This document shows, piece after piece, positions 12,590-26,475 of a DNA stretch of 64,000 nucleotides; position 1 is the stretch's first letter, and each line of letters begins with the position of its first letter. Made by a program: the position numbers and the translations under genes. The notes beneath the pieces were generated by a model. That model searched no databases, was not told where the DNA came from, and saw nothing but the letters and a program-made list of their open reading frames with translations. Source of the DNA: Panorpa germanica (Eukaryota > Arthropoda > Insecta > Mecoptera > Panorpidae); NCBI GenBank assembly GCA_963678705.1, contig OY783215.1:806001-870000 (forward strand). The letters run 5' to 3'.

Positions 12590-14709
12590 CTACTTGTGTG
12601 TTTTCATATGAGTCCGCAGAACATGTGCTTGTGAAAACCCTTTGTTGCACACAGAACAAACAAAGTTCTTTTCTCCAGTGTGCGTCACCATGTGTAGTTT
12701 TAAACTATAATTCGTAACAAAGCCTTTATTGCAGACTTTACAAAACACTCGTTTTTCTCCCGTGTGTTTAAACATGTGAAGAGTTAATGCCGACTTAACT
12801 TTGAACTTTGAGTCACATATTGTACAAGGAACCGGTTTTTCATTGCTATGAGAACGCAAGTGTTCTACTAAGTGTCTTTTATCTGCAAAACGTTTATCAC
12901 AAATATCACAAGCAAATGGTTTCTCAAAAGTGTGATAGTTTCTAATGTGATACCTGCGCGTAGTCCATTCTGCAAACTTTTTGCCACAATAACTACACTC
13001 ATATCTTTTCTCTTGAGTATGCCTACGAAGATGTGCGTTTAAATTAGACCGTTCACTGAATTTCTTTCCACAAATTGTACACAAACATTTATCCATGGTG
13101 TGGGTATTTTTGTGTTGAGTACACAAAACTTTGTTTTTAAAAACTTTTCCACATTCAGAACAAACATTTTCCTCATGTTCTTTGAAATGCTCTTTGTGTT
13201 CTTCAGCGTTGTTAAAACTAGTGTTACATTTCCAACATGTATTGAGATGTGTTCTTTTATGGGCTCCTAGTTCTCTGTATTTGCAGGATACATGGCATAT
13301 TGGACAGATATGCACTTTTTTAATTCTAGATAATGTAACATTTACTTTGTTTTTCACGGAATTTTCTTTTTGTGGACAACAGAGTTCCTTGTTTTTTAAA
13401 ACTTTTCCACATTCAGAGCATACATTTTCCTCATGTTCTTTATCATGCTCTTTGTGTTCTTCTACGCTGTTAAAACTAATGTTACATTTCCAACATGTAT
13501 TAAGATGCGTTCTCTTATGGGCTCCTAGTTCTCTGTATTTGCAGGATACATGGCATATTGGGCAGATATGCACTTTTTTAATCCTCGATAATGTAACATT
13601 TACTTTTTTTCTCACGGGATTTTCTTTTTGTGAACAACACAATTCTTTGTTTTTTAAAACTTTTCCACATTCGGAGCATACTTTTTCCTTATGTTTTTTA
13701 TCATGCTCTTTGTATTCTTCTACGCTTTTAAAATCAATGTTACATTTCCAGCACGCATTGGGATGTGACATTTTATGCGTTAGTAGTTCCCTATAAGTGC
13801 AAGTTTCATGACACAAAGTACAGGTAGTTACAGGTAGGTACTGACATTTTCTATCTGTAGTTTCTTTCTTAGTTAGTAATGGGTTTGATGTGGTATTTTG
13901 GGTTTCCTTTTCTTCAGACACAGGAACAAAACCTGTAAACTTATAACCGTCCTCTTCGTGATATTTTGTATCAGGTTCTGCGTTGCTTTCTGTAAAATCC
14001 GTTTCTTCGCATTTTATGATCGTCTTTAAATCTGTACAGAAAACTGAATTTAAAAAAATATCTTTATTTTGCACTCTCAAAGTATTTCTTTAAAAAATTC
14101 CTACCGTTTGTTTTATGAAAGATATCTGTTAACATCATTTCTGAAGATTGGCATTTTATTCTAAATTCTAGTGCGTGGCGCATATGTGTAATGCATAATG
14201 AGCAAATTAATTGCGGAAAATTGTCATTAGACGACACCTGAAAATTAAGGACTTGCAGTTAAACAAAATATAATGTTGTTAATATTTGATATGAGAAAGT
14301 CACAATATTTCTTTTCAAAAATAATTGAAAGAGAAAACGATAATTAAAAATCAATTAGATAGATAAATAAAATATATGTTTAGCTGTATTTACGACAGAT
14401 TATCTAAAACTAAGTACAACAATCAAGATTTGTGTCAATGTTTTAACAACAGTCGGCTTATAGGTTATATTCGTGCACCTTTAATGATAACGTAAAAAAA
14501 TGATAACGTATTTTATTATTATATAAAATACATACTTTAAGGGACGAGCAGGTATTAAGTATTTCACAAAAACTCATATTGTACTGCTCATCTAACTCAA
14601 CCAAACTGAAAACAGGAAATAAAATTGTTTGATCCGTTAAACATATTCGGCACAATTTGTTCCAGTCTGAAACTATATTTTCAACATTAATATTACTATC
14701 CATTATCAA
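12590..14709 (-). CDS. ZAD C2H2 zinc-finger protein, copy C of three
   Basis: Closest relative of copy B; much of the third exon is nearly the same at the DNA level. Exons 14536-14709, 14105-14237 (133 nt) and 12590-14031 join in phase to 582 residues. The ZAD carries the CRIC (KLCRICLTDQTILFPVF) and CSLC pairs. Exon 3 has an acidic linker (EEDGYKFTGFV, also in copy B), repeated CPICHVSCKYREL/CWKCN/CSECGK blocks and a run of regular C2H2 fingers ending in CNKGFSQAHVLRTHMKTH. Copy B continues 19 residues past the last finger, whereas copy C stops at HMKTHK. All CSECGK units here keep both cysteines. The start could also be the second ATG (MDSN) at 14703. Confidence 0.88.
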
Positions 14710-15000
14710 AAATGTTTCTCGTGTATTAATTCAAAACTATTCATAAATATAACTGAATATAACCAACAATAACCTATAAGTCATATTTTGATTAATAACA
14801 ACTAATAATGAATTTTAGTTCATAGAATCCCGTGGTGTCGCTTAAAGCGGTGTTTTGAAGTGTACTCTATTATCTCTGGTGTAATCCTTCACCATTCCTT
14901 CACAGATAGAGTCGGTTTCTTCCGTATCTAAGTGTTTTATTTTAAGCTTAAAACCCAATAACTTTCTTACATTTTTATTTGTTAAAAATATTACTCAGTA
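14710..15000. other. Short spacer between copy C and ASNSD1
   Basis: Upstream region of copy C and 3' flank of ASNSD1. No gene is seen. Confidence 0.4.
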
Positions 15001-17306
15001 TTACAATTTCTCCGATTGATCACTAGCTTTTTGTTTACTATCTGCAATTCTAGATCCAAATTGAAGCGCTCTCTTTGGTAGCATGCATGCTGCATGCAGT
15101 CCTAATTTTCGAGCTGTTAGCCGCAGCAATATCTTATCTCCAATACCACTTGGAAGCAGGGGAAAGCACCTATTTCAAAAATATATTAATATTTGTACTC
15201 TGTATACCTACTCTTGAATTTCAACTAACGTACCTCTCATATGCTTTCAGGTTTTGTACATAATCTAGAAAATGTTCTTCTAAATAAGGAGCCCTACCTT
15301 GGACCCCATTATCAGCAATTACCTAAAACAAATATTTAAATTGTACAATATTCAATTTTATTTATGTATATAAATCTTCATATATTACTCGATCATCTCT
15401 TCCCAAATTTCTATATGGAATTTTTTCTAAATCAGTTGTTAGTTCCTCATTTAATGCTTCCCAACCTCCTCGTTTAAAAGCAGCTCTGTGTTTTGTATAG
15501 CCGCCAAATAATTCATCAGCCCCCATTCCCATCAGTAGTACCTTTAGTATCAATACTATAAATTTGGATTTGATAAAACTGTTTTGTTAAAATATTGGAA
15601 TATACCCTGCATGGACTACTGTACTCAGTAAATGTATCTTTTTCAAATTCCTGCCGTTTCCTTAAAAAACCTTTACTTCTTGCAGCAAACCACAATGCAG
15701 CACCCAGGCTTTCATCTAGTACACTGTTTAATGGATATAACAAGTCCCCAATAGATTTCGAAAGTTCTTGATTAAGTTCTGATCGAGTAACGTTCACTTC
15801 AATAAAATTCCAGACTCTAGTAATTTCAAATCATGATTTTATTAATTGATTTATATTATAAACTTAATATTATGAACAAAGTAGATACATACCTGTTTGG
15901 TTTTAATTTTCTTAATTCATTTACTGTCTGTATACCTGTTAAGCGATCAGGAACATTCCACAATTCACTAGAATTGCTGTAGTCCTTTTCTATTTTATTG
16001 TTTCTAACTCGTTCAAAAGAAACGTTCAGTAAGTCAATAGGGACATTCTGAGGAATATGCTTGTCTGCCAGCAAAGACAATATAGTACAATCTAAACCAC
16101 CGGAAAATAAAACACCTACTTTCGAGTGCTCACAGGGTAAATTTAATTCTGGCTGCTTAATGCAGCTCTTGCAATATGGTAGTAATCGAGTAGCTCTTTG
16201 TTTAACAGAATTATCTAAGAGATTAATTAATTCATCTGTTACTTCATTTATTATTGTATTATTTAGTAAATGTTGAAACAGCTCCTCATTTGACACCTCG
16301 GTTGTAGCTAATTCTTCAAAATTAAAAAACTCCTACAAATATAGAAAATATTAGTATTTTAGAATAAATCCTCTTAAGAATGTTTTTATACAGCTAATTC
16401 TTTCCACCTATTATACCTGTCGATTAATTGTCAGTTTGTTGCTGTTTGGAATATGATTTAGTACATTGATGGTATCCCCAAGCACTTCTTGAAAATTTTC
16501 CAATAAAGTTGAAGTAACTTTAGAATTTAATTGGTTCCAAGGAAATAGTGACCAGGTATTATCATTTAGATTTAAACAAAATACACCCAACGCTGGTATT
16601 TCGTACGTCATTTGTAAGGTTTTTTCTATAAAAGTAATATTTACGTATACTGCTTTTTTGTTTTATAATTTATATATATATATACATTTGTAATAATTAT
16701 TAGTTGAATATATAAATTACTTGCGACACTAGTGATAACTATCCTTTCATTCGTTTTTGATAACAATAAACTATGTCTCCCAAATTTGTCTCGTCCAAAA
16801 TAAACCTTGTTGTATGTTTTATCCCAATAAATTATGCTATGAGGTCCTTCAATTTTACTCATAATTTCACAAAACGTCTCCGATGATGATGACAGTGCTT
16901 TACTTATCTCTTCTGTATCGTTCGATTTGTCATAAGAAGGCATAAGATGCCCTCCAAATACATCTCCATTGTATAGTAGTACCCCATTTTCACTTTGAAT
17001 TGGTTGTATTTTGGGTTTTGATCCTCGTTGCCATAAAACATGTCCAGAAAAATACATTGCACGCTTATCATTATTAAATTGTAGATTTGAACTAACATTT
17101 GGTCCACGTCGTTTGAGCAAATCTTCACATGTTGATTTACACTACAAAAAGTCGGTTATATGTTTATTTAAATTTACCTACTATAACAGGACCAGAAGTT
17201 TATTAAAAAGTTTACGTACAATTATCTCGGGGCAGTTGCAATTAATTTGACTTGTAGAGCAAATATGATTTTCTTTATTTAAAATACATAGAAAAATGCC
17301 ACACAT
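15001..17306 (-). CDS. ASNSD1: Asparagine synthetase domain-containing protein 1
   Basis: Homologue of animal ASNSD1, with an N-terminal glutamine amidotransferase-like half and a C-terminal asparagine-synthetase-like half. Its biochemical activity is not firmly known. Eight exons, 17220-17306, 16721-17141, 16417-16625, 15893-16332, 15606-15816, 15389-15541, 15234-15322 and 15001-15169, join in phase to 592 residues. The protein begins MCGIFLCIL, so the Cys2 nucleophile of class II amidotransferases is present. The ATP-binding P-loop-like motif reads [18 protein letters not shown]. The C-terminal half has [34 protein letters not shown] and [13 protein letters not shown], all diagnostic of the family. 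It is divergent from the zinc-finger gene at 17718, only 411 bp between start codons, so they probably share a promoter region. Confidence 0.95.
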
Positions 17307-17717
17307 TTTAGTTACTTTTAAATATTAAATTATTCTCTTATTAAGATGTGTATATGTGCATGCACATGTATCCAAAAATAACACTGTATTTTGCTGTGTG
17401 TCAATCAAGTGAAATGTGACATATTACATACCTGCATAGATGGAAGCATTTTGACATTAATAAGATGTAATTACTATGGATGTAATAAAACCTCATCAAA
17501 CTTTGAAAGTTTTGTGATTTTATACCACTATCATATTAATACGAAGAGGTATATTATTATAAATAATCATTTGACCATTAATGTTATGTTTTGTTAGAAT
17601 TATTTTTTTCAATTTTGCAGGTTGAACTAAAATAAGAAATGGAGAAATACTATTGAAGAATGATATGTAAGGAAAGTAATTATACTTTTATAATAAATCG
17701 TATCTGTATTATATAAT
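17307..17717. promoter_or_regulatory. Divergent intergenic region between ASNSD1 and the 11-finger ZAD gene
   Basis: The two start codons face away from each other across 411 bp of AT-rich DNA, so both 5' UTRs and core promoters must lie here or inside unseen 5' introns. No clear TATA box or initiator was assigned. Confidence 0.45.
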
Positions 17718-19861
<2,144 letters not shown>

Positions 19862-20454
19862 TTATGTGCCAAATTCTAGTATTTTTCATTGCAGTCTAAT
19901 TTATAATTGTATATTCTGTAAGATTTTTTTATTATTTGCATCAAGCTATTTTTTATTATTTGCATCATTAACTTTGTAAAATATATTTTCTAAATAACAA
20001 CAAAACTAATATAATTTGTGTTGTCATTTATTACTTTAAATTTACGCTGGCCTATTTCCGATATTAGGTTACGCGACACATTTACCTACCTAACTACTAC
20101 CTAATAAATGTGTGTATACTTGGAATATTAAATTAACGACACAACGAAATCCAGAAAATATAGCTCTATTCGGATATCAGAGCTCGCAAATATAGCTGCC
20201 TTGTCTTAATGTTTCAACGATCTTTGCCACTGTGCTGCTATCAAAATTTATAATCATTTAGTTATAACTCTTTTTTCTACATCTATCCGCTAATCTTTAT
20301 ATTTTAAAATCATGTATGTATTTACAATAATTTTTTAATTTTAAAACAAAAGATATATGCGGTAAGACACAATAATTAAATAAATAAAGAACAATACAAA
20401 TATTTTTCGTCAAATTAAAAAGTGTTAAAACTTAATTTATATAATTCTTTTATT
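19862..20454. other. Spacer after the 11-finger gene
   Basis: AT-rich 3' flank of the zinc-finger gene and upstream region of the next plus-strand gene. No other gene is seen. Confidence 0.4.
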
Positions 20455-21243
20455 ATGAGTCACGAGAGCGATGAAGATCTCGTACCATGTATAGCCGAAC
20501 GTTTAAATAAGGTATTTTTTTATATTATTTCGATATATGTAATTCATTCAATCATTTCTATGAAAATGTAATTGCCAGCTAATTGATTTTACTCCGGCTG
20601 CCAGAGATAGCGAAAATCTGCGAGCAAAATGTTTAAAATTTTGGGAAGAAGTAGGAAATAGGTCTGATATAGAAGACATTTTAGTTAATCAAAAAGATAA
20701 AGGTAAAAATATTATTTTTTATTACACCACTTAATTTAAATTGTAATTGTAAACTGAGTTCTTTTAGAGGAAGAGTTAAGTTGTCCATGTGACTCTGAAA
20801 ACAAAAGACCATTTCTTACTAAACTGTTGGAGTTAAAAATGAAGGGCATTGACAAAGTTGCCGTGAGTATTTGTTTTTACTTTTTTACACGTCAACTTTT
20901 TATATTATACTAAAAACGGTTTTGCGATTGACAAAAATTATTGTACTATTATATTTAACTTGTTATTTAGTTGGCAGCGGAAAATGTGTGCAAATATTGT
21001 GAAGAAGAACAGAAAGGAGGCGGTCTAGACGACTTAGACCCTGATTCTGAATTCAATGTAACGCAATGTATTTACGAAGAAGAATTGCCTATAGAATGCC
21101 GGTCGGATCTCTTCACAGAAGATCCTTATAGAGTAGATCGAATAATTACAGAGCCTAAAGTTTTCGTACCGAATATGTATGACGACCACTGGAAACTTCG
21201 ACATGAAAAAAAAGAAGCTGACAAAGATGAAACAGAAAAATAA
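20455..21243 (+). CDS. Unrecognised 182-residue acidic protein with paired cysteines
   Basis: I do not recognise this protein. Four exons, 20455-20511, 20579-20702, 20768-20862 and 20971-21243, join in phase to 182 residues plus stop; all have GT-AG borders (donors GTATTT, GTAAAA, GTGAGT). It starts MSHESDEDLVPCIAERLNKL and continues with ENLRAKCLKFWEEVGNRSD. Two close cysteine pairs, SCPCDSE near residue 65 and VCKYCEEE near residue 100, could bind a metal. The second half is acidic (LDDLDPDSEFN, CIYEEELPIECRSDLF) and contains PKVFVPNMYDDHWKLRHEK. There is no signal peptide or membrane segment, so it is probably soluble. Conserved splice phase and even codon use argue that it is real. Confidence 0.75.
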
Positions 21244-22760
21244 AATTATTGATCAGAAAGAATTTATTTAATATTTCACTTACAAAAAAACAAATTCGCA
21301 ATATACTATGCAATTCATTTTGGTAGTTATATTAAAATGCATATACCTTACAATATATATTTTTATCTTTCACAAATTAATTTATTTTTACACTTACTTA
21401 ATTTTAAAGATACTTTTGCAAAATTTCATTTTATCCCCCAACAAAATTTTATTAAATCTAATTGTATTATATGCTATTAAATAACAGATAAAAAGAAGCA
21501 TGTTGTCTTATAAAAAATATCCAGAGCAGGTTTTTTTTATTCAAATACTTTTAGTAGAGAATTTATGTGACTCTTAATAATTCTAACAAAGTATTACAAA
21601 TATAAATATATCAATCTACGCAAACGAAATAATACAAAGCAAGTCAATCATTTCAACAACTCATTTGAATATATCATTCATATATATTTTATTATTTTAC
21701 ATTTAATGATGTATTTGTCCATAAATATTTCTATGGGTAATTTAACAAACATAAGTAGATATACCTTAAGATATCCCAGATTTTGTTTTTGGTAGTGAAG
21801 TACCATACACTGCATTTCAAAAATGTATTTCTTTCGCAATAATTTTGTACAGGAAATGTTTCAATCAATATTGGACACGTTTCTTTTCTTAATCTATTTC
21901 GAAAGTATTAAACATTATTATACAAGTTTTGTAAATTGTAATTATTCTTCAAATTAATTCATTATGAAAGATTAACGATGCTCCCCCCTACAATACGTTT
22001 CTTGAGGCAGGGAAAAATAAATTTTAATCGTAATAAAAAAATATAAATCTCATGGACTGAAATAAATAAAACTTTCATACTTATTATAATATGAACAAAA
22101 AAAACATTTTAACGCTAGTGCCATTATCCCATTGTTTTTTTGCAAAAGTAGAATTTCAAATTGTTAAAAAAACATACAAATAGTATTAATGTTTTTTATT
22201 GTTTCATATTACATTAGTTAAAGAAATAATTCGAAAATAATACGATAAAGAATTATAAGAAGTTCTACATTTGATGTAAAGAATTGCTAAATTAGTTTAA
22301 AAATTTAAACAAAAACAAAAAATAAACTTACATTGTTTACCACCCAAACACATTCATATTAATTATATATTAATTATGATTTTTATGATAAGAATATTTT
22401 TATACGATTATGAAATTTTACCTATAAACTGTGATATAAAATATCACTTCCTATTTTTAAAAATTTTTTGTTTTTATTAAATATTTAAAAATTTGTCATT
22501 TATATATAAAAAGATATTTTTAGCGTGAAAAATTAATTTTAAAATAGAGTTTTATTTGAAGAATAAAAGGTTTTCAGTCAGGGCTCACCTGTGTAGGGTA
22601 TGTTTTAACATAAAATAAAAACCGATTTTATTGTGATATAATATATATATATATAAATATATACGAAAAGAAAAACTCTTCTCTTTCTCAGTTTATTAAT
22701 ACGAATTGGAACGCAGAAGTTACTGTATTTTATATTTTCAATTTCTGTCTTAAAATATTC
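21244..22760. other. Convergent intergenic stretch
   Basis: About 1.5 kb of AT-rich DNA between two genes that point towards each other. It should hold both 3' UTRs; AATAAA-like signals are common but none stands out. No coding exon is seen. Confidence 0.45.
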
Positions 22761-22820
22761 TTACTGCGTTGAACCTTCTGACGCGGCTTGTGAAACTGCT
22801 GCAAATAAAACAAGAGAAAT

Positions 22821-22890
<70 letters not shown>

Positions 22891-24650
22891 TAATGGATTT
22901 ATATACTACAGGTGTTATTATTAAAAGCCACGGAATTACCTTCTGTTTGTTCTGTGCTTTTTTCAGGTGATTTTTCACTAACTTTCTGCGAACAATTTTC
23001 CACTCCTTTTGTTGACTCAGCATCTACTTCAACAGGTTTTTCTCCTTCCTAAAAAGAAAAATTAATTAAATAAGACACTATGATCCCCACCAAAAATTGA
23101 ATAATTAATTTGTTATAAATATTACATACTTTTTTCTCTAGGCTCACTTTTTCTTTCTCTGGTTCTTCTACTGCAACTTCTTTAGTTTCAGAGATTTTGT
23201 CTTTTGGCGCCTCAGAATTAGTGTTATTTTCTTGTGATTTTTCTTCTACTGTTGGCTTCGTACAAACCTTTTCTGTCACATCAGCTTCTATGCTTTCCTT
23301 AACGGTTTCTTTCACTTTTTCTGCAGGTTCCTCTACTTCTTTGTCGTTGGTTTCCACTGATTCCTTTTTATTTGGTACATTGTTTTCACCATCAGTTATA
23401 TCAGATTTATCCAATTTTGTTATATCGGAATCTTTTTCTGAGGAAATTGTTATTTCAGAATCATCTTTATCATTAATTTTATCCTTATCCAATTCATCTT
23501 GAGAATCCTCAGTCTCCATTTTTTCACTTTCGGATTCAGTTTTATCTTCTGCAATAAAAAACTTGATACATTAAATACATAATTTAATATAAGCTTATTA
23601 AAATATTATATTTAAAATACCTCTCTTTGGACGTCCCCTTTTATTTCTCTTTTGTGTAGTTGCTGAAGCCGCTGGCGTACGAGCTTTCTTAGCTGGTGTC
23701 GGTGGTGTTGAAGGAGTTGTTGAAGGGCTCTTAAGAGATGACCTAGTACGCCTGCGACCATCCATCTCTATGGAACCTCCCATTGACTAAAAGCAGAACA
23801 TAATTAAATCTGTAAGAACCTACAGATAAATTTGGTATTGTCAAATTTTGTAACACACCTTAAGGATAGCTTCTCCTTCTTCTCTAAATTTCTCAGCAGC
23901 TGTTAATCTTTTCGTCTTTGCCTTTGGTGAGTCCTAAATAAAAATGCACAATAATGAGGTTATGTTTCTAGTTAAATCAATATATAATTAAAACACCTCA
24001 ATAATAAATAGCTATTACAGTTTATTATAAATATATAATGTTTATACTAATTTAAATTTAAGTATTTATTTTAAACTAACCGGCATTTTTACAATTAAAC
24101 AAGTGCTCAAAAAACAGTGATATCTATTCAATAGAAATGACCAAATACTTTCCCTCCATTTTCTTTATTAATGATAGAATGAAATCTAGACAAACGTCAT
24201 TGCATGTGTTCCATACGCATATTCATAAACATAGAGTGACGTAGGTTGAGTGTAAGACCTTTAGAATAGTATTGATAATGGAAATCACTGAAGGACATTT
24301 TAGGATAAAAATTAACCGATCTGTGTATTGCAGAACCATCTTAATCTTCAAAAATTATGTAAACTTTCATTGTATAATAAGAGCATTATTTATGCATTTC
24401 AAATAATATAACAAATATATTATACATCAACACTATTTAAAATGTGTTTAGATTGTGCCACCGTCTAACCCGGCGTTTGATGTATTTTCTCGATGTATCT
24501 CATATAGTCATATTCTAATGGTGTCGCTTCTCTACACGGGCATGTGATACATAATTATTTAGTTAGCTCATACTTAAATATTTTAATACTTACAGTTTTT
24601 ACATTGTCGGCATCACCTTTAACAGGACTTGCTGTTTTTATTTCAGACAT
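22761..24650 (-). CDS. AT-hook, highly charged nuclear protein of unknown family
   Basis: Six exons, 24594-24650, 23859-23933, 23621-23786, 23130-23548, 22940-23048 and 22761-22798, join in phase to 287 residues. The N-terminus is MSEIKTASPVKGDADNVKT. A KAKTKRLTAAEKFREEGEAI segment is followed by a Ser/Thr/Pro-rich basic stretch (SLKSPSTTPSTPPTPAKKAR). Then comes RNKRGRPKR, a clear AT-hook core (RGRP) as in HMGA-type minor-groove binders. The rest is low-complexity Glu/Lys/Ser/Asp with many acidic SxxE/D sites, ending AVSQAASEGSTQ. A chromatin role is inferred from the AT-hook and the charge pattern; no catalytic domain is present. Several SP and TP sites suggest proline-directed phosphorylation. 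The orthologue is not recognised. Confidence 0.78.
22835..22889. repeat. (AT)n microsatellite
   Basis: About 55 bp of nearly uninterrupted AT dinucleotide, inside the last intron of the AT-hook gene. Likely length-variable. Confidence 0.95.
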
Positions 24651-24771
24651 TTCTTATAGAAAATTATACTTGACAACGTTAAAACACATAAATTGCACAA
24701 CAAACCAAAACTCCAACACCGCTTACAATACTTTTACGCGTTGTACTCAGAGCGCTCACTGTTCATAACAG

Positions 24772-24798
24772 AAATGGCGGTCGCGTCGGTCACGTGAT
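24772..24798. promoter_or_regulatory. Promoter motifs upstream of the AT-hook gene
   Basis: In a short GC-richer patch about 120-150 bp upstream of the start at 24650 there is AAATGGCGG, like the YY1/Pho core, and GTCACGTGAT, a palindromic E-box of the USF/MITF-TFEB kind. Both are common near transcription starts of housekeeping genes. The assignment is by motif and position only. Confidence 0.5.
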
Positions 24799-25984
24799 AT
24801 AAACATGGTGGGAATATACGAGCGGCAAATGTGCCGGTTAAATTTGAATTTAAATATATAATATTTTTGATGAAATCTCTATTAAACATGAGTATTATCT
24901 ATGACGGGATTAATTGATTTAATATGACCTACTGAAATATGTTCAACAACAAAAGTATTATATAACTTGTTAATAAAGAGTATTTTAACATTATAAATTC
25001 ATTATGTCATATTATGTTTCAAAAATATATATTACAAGAAGAATACTAATTACCTGTTATTTATATAAGGTGTCAAATTATAGAAGAAGAATAAAGATAT
25101 GTAATATACATCTAATTTATAAAGAAACGAATGAAATTACATTCATAAATAATTGCAGTATAAGATTTATATCCTTTGTTGTATAAAAATGATATATGCA
25201 CAGGATTATTAAATTACATACTTTAGCAAACAATCGCAACTTAGAAAACTACTGCTATTTAATATGACACTTACCTTTTGTCCTTGAATTTTCGTCTCAA
25301 ATATTTTTAATCCAGTGGCAATAGAATGTCTTATTGGTTCTTAACCAACCACAAACCTTATATCATTGAAATTATATTGTAACAGAATATTGGGTTCTGC
25401 GAGTATTCCCGTGACGGAATTTATTCCGTGATTAGACAACGAAAAGATAAAGACAACGACCATACCATCTTCGAGAGTATTGTTCTCCATTCCATTCTAA
25501 TCTAATTACTCTACTTTGCTTATTCTAATCTAATTTGCTACTACCACCAAGATCTGCACCGATGGCGGCTCTAGGCAGTCCAAGACCAGTTCCTTCTGCC
25601 GTCAAGACCGTCATTGTGGTGTTGTTTTATAGACATGGTTCTTTGACACCAAAGAAACATGTACCAGTGTATTTTAAATAAGGAAATACTTTTTGTTATT
25701 GGGTCATTTTTGTTGTATGCGATTCTCACAGTATTTATATGACACGTGACAATTTTGGTTTATGTCGTATACAATTCAACACCTTCAATTATTAAAAAAT
25801 TCAAAAAAATTACCTGTTGTTTTAGTAATTAGTTTTGGAATCCACTGAAATCACTGGATTTGGAATCTGCATATTATTAGGCGTTTATTTGAACGATGTG
25901 GAGTATAGATACAAGCAGCAAACCGATAAGCTTAAAGAAAATATTTTGAAAGTGCAAAAAATGCCCTTTAAATACAGTATACAG

Positions 25985-26122
25985 TAAGGTATATTTAACA
26001 TAATAATGACAATGTAAAAGAATTATGTTAAACTTCGGTAAATAATAAAACGAAACATTAGTTGGTAACAAATATTACGTTAAATAATATATGAGTTTAC
26101 GTTTTGCGTTTATACTACAGGG
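25985..26122. repeat. Partial copy of a dispersed repeat (family with copies at 55.3 and 59.7 kb)
   Basis: Shares the run of motifs TTAAACTTCGGTAAATAATA, then AATATTACGTTAAATAATA, then AGTTTACGTTTTGCGTTTA, in the same order and spacing as the right halves of the elements at 55297-55637 and 59672-60020. Confidence 0.55.
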
Positions 26123-26324
26123 TATTGTCTATCTTCTAGAGGTAGCATTAAAATGAAATAGTTTTTGAATAACTGTTTTATGAAACGCGAGTATGGAAGT
26201 ACATAAGAAAAACATTTTGCAAAGGTTTTATTCTTAATAGACCTACATGACTTTTCTGCTCTAATAATAAAAGTTAGAACTGTAGAAATAAACATAAAAG
26301 AAAATAATCAGAGCATTACTTAGA

Positions 26325-26475
26325 CCTGGACCACACATACGCTTAATATTAGTGGTATGAATTCGTATTGGGTTGTACACATAGTTCGAGTTCACAGGGC
26401 AAAGGTTCGTATCAATGGGTTTTGAAGCGTTGGAATCTTACAATCGGCAAAGAGCACGAATAACCGATAATTTTT
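26325..26475. repeat. Dispersed repeat, copy 1 of a diverged pair
   Basis: Matches 28750-28915 in the same orientation. Shared segments include GGTATGAATTCG, CATAGTTCG.GTTCA and ACAATCGGCAAAGA. The copies are clearly diverged. No coding potential is seen; probably an old non-autonomous transposon. Confidence 0.55.

Noticed and set aside
13131..13796. A 221-codon plus-strand frame within copy C
   Set aside because: Same reason: it is an antisense shadow of repeated finger codons, Cys/Ser/Phe-rich without family similarity.
23197..23502. A Ser-rich plus-strand frame opposite the AT-hook gene
   Set aside because: It is the mirror of the Glu/Lys/Asp codons of the real exon on the other strand.
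25563..25679. A 38-codon plus-strand frame starting MAALGSPRPVPSAV
   Set aside because: It looks protein-like at first, but it is short, unspliced, matches nothing known and lies in a probable repeat or promoter island.
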